A DNA stretch of 64,000 nt from Galbula dea (lineage: Eukaryota > Chordata > Aves > Piciformes > Galbulidae), in NCBI GenBank assembly GCA_013399015.1, contig VWZX01009005.1:2378716-2442715 (forward strand), read 5' to 3'. The translations under genes were made by a program, and so were the position numbers. The notes under the pieces were generated by a model that was given only the letters and a program-made list of their open reading frames with translations, was not told the DNA's origin and ran no database searches. Of this stretch, positions 1 through 11,631 are shown piece by piece; positions within the stretch are counted from its first letter, which is position 1; each line of letters opens with the position of its first letter.

Positions 1-3000
1 GGTATCTATAAGGCAGCAAAGGTGTTTTTCACTCTTTTGCTGCTTGAGAATTAGTGTATTTGGATGAAATGAAAACATGAGGCTAATGTCTGGGTCCAGA
101 GTTGAACCCCCCCAGAAAACAGAGTTCAAGGCAATACTCATTTGTGATGTACTACAGAAAAGGTTGATCTTCCAACTACCTTCAGTTTTCTTTCTCCAGT
201 CCTTCCTTTACCTTTCTTCACTCTTACTCCTACACTACACTGTAATTGAGGTTTTCATGTCAGATTCATCCCATGTCAGTGAAAAAGTATGTTCTGGACT
301 GTCTGGAGCCTTTTTATAGTTTACTGCCCTTTGCCTCCAAAAGTGCTGACAGATTTAGTATCTCCTTTTCCACCCCTACATGTACTGTTGTGTAGTGTCA
401 TACACGTGAAATGACCACTTAATTTTCCTAAGCCTAGATGTCAATCCTTTCCACATTAAGAAACTTTCTTGAGTTCATAATTTCTGAAAGACTACTGATA
501 ATTGTCCATCAAATGCCTTTCACTGCACCGTGATGCAAAACCAAAAGCAGTGAGAGGCAGGAGAAAGGGAGCTAATGTAATTGAGTTAATGAGGTTACAC
601 ATGTGAGTCTACTTAGACTGTAAGCTTTCTGGGGTAGGAGCAGTTGACTTGTTTTGCTTAGTGTTTGGTATAATATCCCAGCTTTGACTGACATATCTGA
701 GAGTGCAAAATGCAGCTAACATGATAGCAAGAACATCCTGAATTACAGCATAAGGTTGTTTGGAGTTGTAAGACTCAATTAAAACAAGCATACAAACAAA
801 CCCCCTTATCTAAGGACATATATTAACATATATTAGACTTGCTAAATAAAATTTCACATTGCTTATTTCTGCAGTGTTTCCTTCAATACTGTCTGTACTA
901 ACCAGTGCTGGGAGCATGATGTTGAATTAGATGTGTCATCAGTCCACATCTCCATCTTGGGTTTTTTTAAGATGACATAACTTGAAGTATTTCATTTTCT
1001 ATGGATATTGGGAAGATTTTCAGCACAAAGGCAAATAAATAAAGTGCCAATGTGTCTACCCTATTTAAAATTCATGAGTCTTCTCAATACTTTTTTCCTT
1101 CTTTCTTTAGGTTATGCTAAGGTAGCCTAACAGTTCTTTAGTAAAGCAAATGCTTCCTGTAATATGCCCCAGGTAAGCCTAAGCTGGCTAAAAGACCATC
1201 AGAACTTTGTTAATTGAACATTTAATCTTTTTCCTCCAGATGGTGTTTTATTCCTGAGTGCTGAGTACATTAAGTAAAAAACAGAAAGATAATCTCTCTT
1301 AGGGCATAATTTGACATTGTTATTGTACACACATATAAAAAGATAAGCTGCTACATTGACAGTTCACACAAAGCTTCTTTATGTTAAATTTGGGACTGCT
1401 GCTGAGCCTTTACATCTTGCTTGCTTGAACATCTTCCTTGAACACAAGTGAAATAGAACTCTTAATATGATGACATTGGCAAGTTTGAGAACAAAGCAAA
1501 ATGAAATATTTCTTTGAAAATTTTCTTGCCAACTGTTGCATAAATCAATGCTTTGGTATTACTTCAGGTTCCATAACTAATTTCCTAAAGCACTCTAGGC
1601 TGTGATATTTTAAACTAAAATGGTTTTGGAGAAATGAAGACCTTGAGACATGAAGCAAGCATTGTCTGACTTCTAACTCTCCACCCTGTTTGCCATTCTT
1701 TTTCAGAATTAAAGTTTGTAGTAATAAAATGTAATTGTTCTTGATCTGTTTTTGACATCTTTTCTCAGTGGAAACTATCTACAAAAAGATAGGGAGTCAA
1801 ATATTTAATCCTTTCCTTTCTGCTTCTCACCAGCTCTGGACTGTGACACAGAAGACTGGAACTCAACTCAGGGTTCCTACAAAGCTAAAATGAATCTGCT
1901 GCATAAAGCTGAAGAAAATTGTGTAAGAATTACAGATAACATAGATGATTGGTATAGAAGGTCCTTTATATAGTCAGTCATGTCTTGACAATATTTGAAA
2001 GACATGGGCATTAAAATTAATAGTGTTAACTGAGAGCCAGGTTATGAGAGAGAAAAGCAAAAGAAATTATAATAACTGAGCTGTGAACCTGTGAGATAAT
2101 TTTGCTGTACACCTTACCCACTGTAATGAGTGAAAGAAAGCAATGTTTAGTCCTGTGTCCTTCAACTCATTACTTGGCTATCTATTAAGAGACAGAAGTA
2201 GCTCCTTCCATCATAGCTACACATGTGAATCTAGGTACAATGCAGAAGATTTTGGATTAAAAGGTAAAAAGAGAGTGATGTGATGAGACACTATTTACTG
2301 ACAAAAAAATAATCATGTATAGGAAAGAATGGAGATGACTAGAAGGAAGAAATGGCACTGCAAGTGAAAGTGCCTTACAAGCTGGCAAACTAGAGCAGGT
2401 CTTTGAAATGCCCAACAATTTCAGACAAATAATCACTGGAGAAAAAGATGCCATTTTGTAGCTAGAATCAGGTCACCCACCACACTGAGAACATTCTGGT
2501 TCTGTGGGTGGCCTTGGAGAAATGGCAAAAGATGAGACACCACACAAAAAGTTCTTGGATTGACTGTTGGAGGTGAAGTCAAAGGAGCATTGCTCAGGAC
2601 AAGAAATAGGGTAGGACAGTTGATATTAGGTGCTTGATGATGTTGAAGTTAAGGAAGAAAGGTATAAGAATACAGGAGACTGGGAACAGGAATTGTGAAC
2701 ACAAACAGTGATCTGACAAAATTTTAATTTGCTATTGATCTTGAGATGGACTTTCCACTCTCTAACTCAGTAACACTAGTTGCCCTAAAAATGCTGTAGG
2801 TCACTGATGACCTTTATGCATGGCATAATCTTTTTGATAGGAACACACCATCATCCTGATTGAATTTCCTGACCTTTACCTGGGCCTCTGGGTTATTCAG
2901 CTGCACCATGACTCTTTTGTCTTACTCTAGTGAAGTAGATTGCCAGCTGTTTATCTCTGATGTATTTGCTTTATAAAGATAATCAGCACCAGACCTCAGT

Positions 3001-6000
3001 TTATTATGGTAACTCTTCACCTGACAAAAAGAAAGCAATTTTAACTATAAAAACAGTAGGAATTCTCTGTTAATTAGTCTTAGGGTCCCTCATAATAAGG
3101 CCTAGCCAAGGACATAAAGCATAAATTATAGATTGAGCCCATTTTACATAGTTGCACTTGTCTTACTGCAGATAAGTCTTAGCTGAGCTACTTCAGTCTA
3201 GTCAGGCAGCCAGGTCTGCTTGGACATTAGCAAGTCCTGCATTTAGGTGAATTTGTAACACAGTCAACATCCTGTGACATGCTATCCCCCAAGCCAGCTG
3301 CTTTGCTACTCTTGCAGAGCTAACAGAACAGACAAATTACAAAATACTTGAATACAGATCAATTTAATCACATCAATAACAACATTGAATTCTGGAGTAC
3401 TTTTAAGGATATGCATAAATCTGCTCTGCTTGTGTCCTTTGTATGGGAACTCAGTGGAAAAAATAGCATTCTATAGAAATGATTCAGTTCAGGAAGTTAA
3501 ACTTAGGTGTGCTAAATCATTCTACAGCTAGCCTTTTTTCTACATGACAAGCCCAGAAAGAATACCTCTCAAAGCCTTCACTAAGGTTTCATAAATTCTT
3601 ACTTCCCTTGTCTCTCTTTCTCACATTATGAATATATATAAAGACCTTGAACAAAAGTTTTAGGCCAGCTAGGGCTGCACATGTATAGAGAAGGCAAGGA
3701 TTTTACTGAAGAGGGGTCACCACTCCACCAGCTCCTTAAAGTGAAGAATAATATTCCCTATGCAACAGCAGCTCTTAGCAATATATATGCTAGAGACTGT
3801 GTATATCCAGATTATTCACTGTGGTAGTTTCCCCTGATCTCTACTTAAGGCATAAACTTGAATTGTTAGAATTGCTACAGGCAATTTCAGTTGGAGCTGT
3901 ACTGTGGAGATAAATAAAGGCAGAATTCTGAAGACAGTATTTATGAGCAGTATGAGCTGTATGGATGACTCCTGTTGATCAAGAATGACAGTAGTAAAGA
4001 AACACAGTAAGAGATTGTAAAACAAAGAGGTACTAACATTAAATAAGTGATTTGTACTATTTCAGCTTTCCTTTGGTTTTCTAAGAGCTTCTTTCTGACT
4101 TCTCAGTACTTATCTTTCTCTGCATTGCATGTTGGTTTATAACTGTAGTTTCTGTGCACTTTATTCACTCTAGTTGCAAAGGCTTTCATCCTACGAACAC
4201 TTATATAGGGGCATTCAAATCCTTCATCAGTACAAGTAGAGATCACCTTGCTGATGTTCTATACTGAAGTAAACCAGGTTAAGAAAGAGGCTTTCTTCCC
4301 TGTCTTGCCAGGTTGGATTAATTTAAACCAAAATCTGATTAAGGAAATACTTTAAAAAATGCTTTCTAATTACTTAAAGTGTTTGAGACAATACAATAAA
4401 TTTGTGCAAAAATATTGTCTTATCTTCAAAACCACCCTGTTTTGCAGAATTCCCAGGTGGTTTACAATGTGTTCTTGCCCCAGTGTTGCTCTCTGGGAGA
4501 ACACATTTATGGCATTTGGTAGGAGGATGCTTGTTGCTTTAAAAATAACTGAAATCTGATCAGTGTTTTTCTTGATTTGACACAAACTCTGCACATCCAC
4601 ATGTGTTTGTATGTAAGAATTTCTGCAACAGAACAGAAAGTGATGCCTAAAAGAAGAGGGCAAAAGAATGAAGACCTTTTTTTTTTCTCTCCACAGATTT
4701 TTAAAAACAATCCATGTCACTGGTTGAGATCTCAGGAAAAACTTGATATTTGTCAACTTGTCCTTCATACTACTAGGTTCTTGTTGCAGTAGAAAAAGAC
4801 AAAATTAGAGCCCTAAGTACTTAAGTTAATCCTCTGTCTCCTACAGGAAAGTACTAGGCTCAAAAATCTGCCATTCTTTCATGGCATTTTGGGCTCTCTG
4901 CAGGCAAAAGGACTCACTGGTATGATCAAGGTCCACTTTTTTCAACCCTGTCATTAAGCACCCTGGGAGTTGTCCAAAGAAACCCAAAAGGACAAGATGT
5001 AATTTTCTGCTTGATTTAACAGAATATGTTCTTCTCTGAAGAATGAAAATCAGGAGGCCCTGTTTCCTGCAGATTTGTATTCTTTGTCCCTTTCTCCATC
5101 CTCTAGTAAGAAAAAATCTTCTCTGCTCTCATTTTACTCTATGAAATGTTTACTTGTGGTGGGTAGCCTTGAACTGTGTGAATCCTGTTTGACTGACTGA
5201 CACATTCAGTTCTGCTTCTCTTTCTGCCCTTCCACCAAAATACTCTCTGTATTTGTGTGAATTTTGGGGGGGTTTAATGATCTTCATCTTAAAAGCTTGG
5301 TTGACTTTTCCTACTGTGTTCCAAAGATCTGAAAGAACACCCTTATTGCATAAATTTCACTCCCTTAAAAAGTGAAATTTGTAACTTAGACTCTTCCTCT
5401 GATTTTTGACTCTAACAGTGGTTTAAATGACAGAAACTGTCTTATCTGTGCTTCTTTTATAGCCTGGTCAGCAGATATATTACTAAGTTTTTTAATTCAT
5501 AATGCAGTGGACATTGAATTTGTGTAGTATATATTAGCAAAAAACTGCTGCCTACCTGCATTTGAAATAATATTTTCTGAAATGAACTTTGTGCAAGAAA
5601 AAGTGGGAGCTGTGCCACAAGATATCTCACTTTTCAGTCTGTGATGGGCAATAAAAGACCTTGGCACTTCCCTATTGCTCAAATTTGGTTACAATAGTAG
5701 CATAACACCTTGTGCTCCAACTACAGGGGTCCCTGACTGCAGTATTTGCAGAGGCCTGGATTTTCAGAAGCTGCTTCTGTGAACTGAGCCTGCCCTGCAA
5801 TGCATACATCTCTGGAACACTGGCAGAGGTTTACATGGAGCTGTAAAGTCAACCCATCCTATATAGATAACTATGAAAGGTTCTGTACAGTTTTTGTGCT
5901 GAAGAGTATGTTTTACAATAAAGTGGCAGTAATATGGAAATGTTAGGGGAAAACAAGAAAATGGCTTGTTGGAATGTGTCTGGGTTTTGCTGTGACAAGC

Positions 6001-7079
6001 TAAAAATACTTTTTAAAGAAGCTCTATTTTGCAATGCATAAATATATTATTGTATTTGCAGGTAAGAAGTCCAGGAGGTTAAATGCTGCACAAAGATTTT
6101 AGCTTCTAAGCAGTGGGGATTCTGAAACATAGTAGTTAGAAAATGTTACATTCCTGGAGACCCTGCTTCCTCAGATATGTTAAATATTAGTTCTCAGGAG
6201 CTAGAAAGTATGCTGGAGAAAGTTCAGCACTATGTAGACAGCCATTTGAAAACCCCAGTCATTATTTTCTCATGCACCTAATAAAAGGTCCTGGGCTAGC
6301 CAAACCCTCATCTAGGATCATTATTTGCTAGGTTCAAGCTACTTATGAAAGAAACGTTTCAATAGGTAAGCCAGGTTTCTCATTTACTGTATCATCTCAA
6401 CTTAACATGAATACAATGCATGAATCATGATTTCATACTGCTCAGACAAGTATGAAAAGAAAAAGCAGAATGTCATATCCAGTAGAAACTCAAAGAAGCA
6501 AGGACAGGACTAACTTCCTACGTAGCCACTCTGGTCTCTTAACCCATTTTGTATTTTCTGATCCCCTGACTTGGCCATTGGCCTGGAGAGAAGGAAAGGG
6601 AGTCTGATTGAGCTTGCCAAGTCATAAAAGACAGTTCCCCTTATAGCTGAAAGAGATGGGAGGTGTGGGGAGAGGAAATTATTTTCAGATACTCAGAGCA
6701 CGGATTTGGCAGTATAAGAGAGTATTTGATGGTAATTGAAGCCTTCCTGGTGAGATAACTCTTTCAGCTTGCTCTGGGTGGCAGCTGGGGGAGGCTTCCC
6801 ACTGCCACAGGACAGCAGGAACATGGACCTGGCCCCAGCACTGGACTGAATGAAAATGAGCCCTCCACTTGCTTATGAAAGTTCAAGGTTTAGTAACATA
6901 GAGATGGCTGGGCATATCCTGGTCTGCTTAAACAAACCTTTCTTCATATAATCTCCATTTCCACATTCCAATCAGCAATGTGACACCTGAGTACTTTTAA
7001 ATAGTTATATTAATCTATGTGCCTTTATCTCCAAAACAAACCTGTGCAAACTTAGTCACTAATTTAAAAATAAATCTCT

Positions 7080-7690
7080 GCAGGGTGTGTGTGGAAGAAG
7101 TGGGGATCCCCTGAGCTGTTTCTACTCTCACTCTCAGGGAATGAGGTGAAGGGAACCCTTCTCTGGGGTCACAATAGTGAAGCCTAACCCTGCCCCAAAG
7201 ATTGGCCCCTGGCAGGCACTCTGTGGCAGCACTGTGCCCATCAGCAGCAGTAATGGGGTGCTATTGCCTTCACTCTACAGGGACTTGCTTCAAGACTGTT
7301 ATTGAGAGAAGAATGAAATATCATTGTAAATAAGTCATGATAAAAGTTCATCCACCACAAGAAATATGTGTCCCCTCAGAGCAGGCTCACTTAGGCACCC
7401 CTCTCTCCCTGCAGGCAGCCTGTGTTTGCAAAAGACCTAAAATACCAGGATATCAACTGGTCACACAGCCTTCTTGAGTGAGGTATTTGAGGCAATCACT
7501 CCCACCAGGGCCCTAACACTGCCTGGGGCAGTACTCTGCCTTGGATACGTTCCAGGAGGCAGAGGTCTGCATCCAGGTGGGGGCAATTGGTGCTGTTGGC
7601 AGCCCTTCTCCTCCCAGCAGGGTGGAGAGGCAGTGAGTGCTGGGGATGTGTAGCTACCTTTCTAGAGAGGCTGCAGTAAATGGTAAGTCT
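7080..7690. other. GC-richer unexplained patch upstream of FMN2
   Basis: This stretch is visibly richer in G and C than its AT-rich surroundings, with many CTG/CAG and GGCAG-type words, but has few CpG dinucleotides and no long open frame. I recognise no repeat family or coding similarity. It could be an old mobile-element remnant, a regulatory segment, or simple compositional variation. Confidence 0.25.
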
Positions 7691-8971
7691 TCTTGAAAAT
7701 AACCAGTCTTAAAACAGGGACTTACTTTTCTACCAGGAATATGTTAATGTGGAAGTCTCTGGGAGCTCAAGGACAGAGTATCTTGACCTGTAAGTTTTGG
7801 CTCTCTGTGTGTTGCCATTTGTGTCTCCTGAGCTTTGGAGTAGAAGGAGAGGTGAGGAGGTTCTCAGTCCTGTACGTGTAATGTCACCCCTTGGTATTTT
7901 TGACTGAGGACTGGCAAATATCATGGACTAGCCTCAGTAGTTTGCTGACAATTTATAGCAAGCTAAGAATGAGTTATAGTTACTCCTGAAAATGAACTAT
8001 CTTTCTCAAACAGATAAGCTCCTCTCTTTTCCTCCTTTACTTTCTGTTGAAAGTCTCTTTTCTGGTGTAGACTGTTGTACTTAGGTTTTAAAATGTAACT
8101 TATGCTGGTGCTAAAATGTTCTGGTTTATTGCTGACTTTTAATAGTATGCTATTCTTCAGAAGCTAAAATACTCCTGAGAATAAGCAAACCCCAAAGTAT
8201 TAGCATTTGGCTTTATGTTTGGTTAATGTTAACCTTTTGTACTTTCCTGCAAATAGTGATTGTTTTATCTGCCACTGCCACTTTGGGATAATTTGTGTTC
8301 TGCCCCCATGCTCCTTTCTGGTTTTGTTTTTAACTGTGCCTTAGGTGCAATAACTAGAGAAAATTCTTTGATGTTCACACATACACCTCTGTTCATATAA
8401 GTATGCACATGTTGATAATGCTCTCTCCCCATATGTATGAGAAATCCTCATCAGAATCCATGATGGTTAGGATACCTCATTCAGAGGGACTACCTAAAAA
8501 ATGTTTTGGCTTTTTTTTCTTATAGTCCTTTTGCTTTTATGATTACAGTTGCAGGTTGAAAAAAACTAAATAACTTTTAATGCAATGTATTTAAACTTGG
8601 GTAATACTTTTGGCTATATATTTATGTAGTTTTTTTAAGAACTTATCAGGATGTGTTGTATGAAAACTTCTAGAAAATAGTGCAAATACATGATTTTAAA
8701 CATTATAAGGTTCCAATTTCTAATTAAAAAATTAATATCAGTCCATAACTTGATTGTCTTATAACTCCAGCTTTGCCAAATGCTTGGTTTTTGCAGCATA
8801 ATTTGCAGTGTAATTACTGTTGATGAATTACCAGTAGTTGTAATGGGAATGTGTTGAGTTTGTAATACAAGTACACAGAGAAGAAAGGGAAAGGAATGTT
8901 TCAGAACATCACACTAATTCTATACTTGCCTTATACATTCAGTCCACAGTATCTTTCTATTACTTTGTACA

Positions 8972-9344
8972 GCATCACAGGATGTTAGAAGTTGGAAGGG
9001 ACCTCAAAAGATCATTTAATCCAACCCCCCTGCCACAGTAGGATTCCCTAGACCAGGTCACACAGAAGCGTGTCCGGACGGGTTTTGAATCTCTCCAGAG
9101 GAGACTCCCCAGCCTCTCTGGGCAGTCTGTGCCAGTGCTCTGCCACCTGAACTGGGAAAAATATCTTTCTTGTATTCACATGGAACCTTCTGTGCTTCAG
9201 CTTACACCCATTGCCCCTTGTCTTGTCACTGGGCTTCACTGAGAAGAGCCTGACCCCATCCTCCTGACACACACCCTTCACATATTTAAAAGCATAGATG
9301 AGGTCACCTCTTAGTCTCCTCTTCTCCACGCTAAAGAGACCCAG
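8972..9344 (-). mobile_element. CR1 LINE fragment, 5'-truncated
   Basis: Read on the minus strand, this ends in the CR1 3' signature (the reverse complement of the gttggaagggacctc / tccaacccc block at the low-coordinate end). Its 5' part encodes a recognisable C-terminal piece of CR1 ORF2, with EKRRLRGDLI near the start and a downstream HWHRLPREA motif. About 370 bp of 3' end remain of an element normally several kb long, the usual outcome of incomplete reverse transcription. The frame is open for 93 codons (9048-9329) but has no catalytic reverse-transcriptase core, so the copy is not functional. It is closely similar to the copies at 19341-19627 and 29181-29495. Confidence 0.93.
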
Positions 9345-11087
9345 ATCACTATGTTAATTTCTAGGAGATTTTAATGGGAGATGAGCTATTAAATGGGGTT
9401 GGAACCTACAAGTACTCCAGCTGGAATTAAGCTTTAAGTTCTTGTCAGTTTTATTCAGTGAAAATACCTATCAAGGTAGTATTCTACTACAGTGATTCCT
9501 TCAAACTGTGCCTTAAGCAATTCTTAACTGTGTATCTTCAGAGGGACTGATATCACCTGAGCTTTCAAAAACCTTTTGCAATTGTGTGATAGTGTTATAA
9601 AACATAAAATCCTGAAACAAATTAGAAACTAAGTAGGGTAACAGAAAGCAAAAGCAGGAATCAAGTCAAAAAGCAAAATCATTTAACGTGGTTTTGCAGG
9701 TTTTGCTATATGTGTTCTTGCTGATATAGTAATGAATGCAAAGTGCTAAAAACAAATATACCCCACTTCATTAGATAAGTAAAAACTTTACAAGAATCTC
9801 TAGTATGTCTATAAATTCATCTGATCAATTTAAAATGCTTGAGTTCTCATAAACTGAAGGCTTCTGATGGCTAAGCCACAGCCCACTCAGGACAGGACTT
9901 GCATCAGAGCAGTAAATGACCAAGAAGCACAAAGAAAGAATTAGGATGTTTTAAAATTGCATTTATTATTGACAGTGCAAGTCTTTCCAAACTGACTTAA
10001 CATCAATCATTTAACAATGATCACAGCCCAGATTTATTAAGGGTATTTAGCATCCCTTGAAAAAATTGGGGAGGAGGGGTTTGCAGGGGTAGGGGTGGTG
10101 CCTACATAGTTTTTTAAAGTGTGAATGGTACTCCTCTTCTTTAATGTGTATTAGGGCAGCAGAAAGCATGTGAAACCTCTACCAGGAAGAGAATGATAAC
10201 AAGAGTTAGGTAAACTAATAAGATGTATTTTTTCTGGAATACTATATTGTTTTAAGCAATCTCTGATGAAAAGGATATCTCCAGTACAGAAGCTCAGACG
10301 TGTGAGGAATGCATGAAGTCTTTCACAGAAACTGAACCTAACAGACCAGGCAGTTTAGAGATGATAGTTCAGAAACAGAAATCTACCTAATTACATTTTG
10401 GCTGATGTTGAACCAAGATACTGAACCAATCCAACCTGGAAATTTGACATTCTTATGTTTCTATTCCAGTTATTTTAAATCTAAATTTTAAAAGTGGAAG
10501 GGAGTGCATGTCTGGAGTTTTGGAAATGGAGTTTTATGAAGTATTGATGTTTGTACAGCTAAACCAAAAATGGAGAAGCAGCAATTGATTAAAACTGCTG
10601 CACAAGCTTCTAAAATAGTTAGCAAGTGACAGCATCTAAAACAATTATTAAATATATGGAGTGAAATACAGGAGTGTTTTACTGTATCCTTTTCCTTAGC
10701 AGCATTTAAATACTATTATTTTTCTTGTTTCTTTTATCTTGTTTCATGCCAGATGTTCTTATCAGGTAAAACAATGGTGATATGTTTTAATATTGATGAG
10801 TTCATTCTCCTGGGGAATAATAGTTTATCTACCTTCTCAGAATACAAATTGTGGGAGGTTTCTGTAGTGCAATTACAATAATGCATTGAATTTTAAGTGT
10901 AACTCTTTCAAACTGTGGAAAGAACTTTTTGTTTACTGCCTTCTATCTCTTTTCAGAGTGACTCTGCTTAAAATAGTGTCATGTTTTGATGGCCTTGAAC
11001 AAATAAACGTATAAATCACCAGATGTACTGTCTAATCTGTCAAAGTAACATATGCTTAAGCACCTTATAAACTATTAAATAATCATA

Positions 11088-11103
11088 ATATTTCTCTTTC
11101 CAG
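11088..11103 (+). promoter_or_regulatory. Candidate splice acceptor (distal) before first coding exon
   Basis: A pyrimidine tract (tttctctttc) runs directly into CAG ending at 11103, a good match to a vertebrate 3' splice site. It lies about 530 bp upstream of the conserved FMN2 start codon. If used, it would make 11104 the first base of a 5' UTR-containing exon. A second, stronger candidate ends at 11195. Only transcript data can say which, if either, is used. Confidence 0.35.
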
Positions 11104-11167
11104 GGTGATTAGTTTACTCTGAAATTGTTCTGCAGTTGTTTAAATGAATAATTAAAGAACCTTGCTT

Positions 11168-11195
11168 TAACTTTTCTCTTCTCTTTCATATCCAG
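11168..11195 (+). promoter_or_regulatory. Candidate splice acceptor (proximal) of first coding exon
   Basis: An approximately 20-base, nearly pure pyrimidine tract (cttttctcttctctttc) is followed by atatccag, with AG at 11194-11195. This is a near-ideal 3' splice site, placed just before the exon carrying the FMN2 start. It suggests an upstream non-coding exon joins here, so the first coding exon would span 11196-13198. The frame that continues into FMN2 is closed by TGA at 11236, so nothing upstream can add coding sequence in frame through this junction. Confidence 0.5.
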
Positions 11196-11253
11196 GAATT
11201 TGCACAACGAAGTGCTGAAACTATAAATGATTTGGTGACAAGCTGAGCTTATA

Positions 11254-11631
11254 ATGCAGTCAATAAAGACTGTGGAAAAAGAAGTGACTTTTATAAAGGA
11301 AACACTTTTCAAAGAATCCTTCCTACAGAAACAGGAGTGCAGCAGAAGCTTGGAGAGCTGTCAGCTCCGCGAGCAGCAGCCATTGGAAGGAGCTGTCTGC
11401 AGCTCTCAGTGCTGTACTGAGCATGTCCCAGCGGAACGCAGTGAAAGCAGCACATTATGCAAAAAGGCAGCTCTAGCAGATGGGAGAGAGGCACAGCAAG
11501 CATTTGCTTCACTTGCATCACAACCGCTTGAAAACAAACCTGGATCGCTAGAGGGGATCTCACCGGGAGGCCAAAGGAATGAAATCCGGGAGCATGGCTT
11601 GATTGCTGAAGGTGTTGCACGGCAAGAAATC
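11254..11631 (+). other. FMN2: In-frame upstream extension of the FMN2 reading frame (possible alternative N-terminus)
   Basis: From an ATG at 11254 the FMN2 frame stays open for 126 codons up to the canonical MGNQ start at 11632. The ATG has A at -3 but C at +4, so it is a moderate start context. A minimal upstream ORF (ATG ATT TGG TGA, 11227-11238) ends in the same frame just before it. The extension would be hydrophilic, Glu/Lys/Ser-rich and contain several Cys, with no domain I recognise. It is either 5' UTR that happens to be open or a genuine alternative N-terminus. The strong context and family-conserved start at 11632 make UTR the default reading. Confidence 0.35.

Larger units (their letters stand above)
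1..11195. other. Upstream non-coding region (intergenic or 5' UTR intron of FMN2)
   Basis: No open reading frame here has the length, composition or recognisable motifs of a real exon. The longest (minus strand, 4370-4768, 132 codons) is rich in Phe, Leu, Lys and Ile and resembles translated AT-rich DNA. The region holds one CR1 fragment at 8972-9344, a GC-richer patch at about 7080-7690 and many short A/T runs. No CpG island or TATA-type promoter stands out immediately upstream of the first coding exon. That fits the transcription start lying further upstream, possibly outside the window, with this stretch being intron in the transcript. Whether it is intergenic or intronic cannot be decided from sequence alone. 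Confidence 0.6.

Noticed and set aside
4370..4768. 132-codon minus-strand reading frame upstream of FMN2
   Set aside because: Composition is that of translated AT-rich DNA (Phe, Leu, Lys, Ile), with no recognisable domain, and overlapping frames of similar size lie on the opposite strand.
9048..9329. Open reading frame that looks like a conserved protein
   Set aside because: It is the decayed C-terminus of CR1 ORF2 (as are 19421-19615 and 29216-29488), annotated as mobile element rather than gene.
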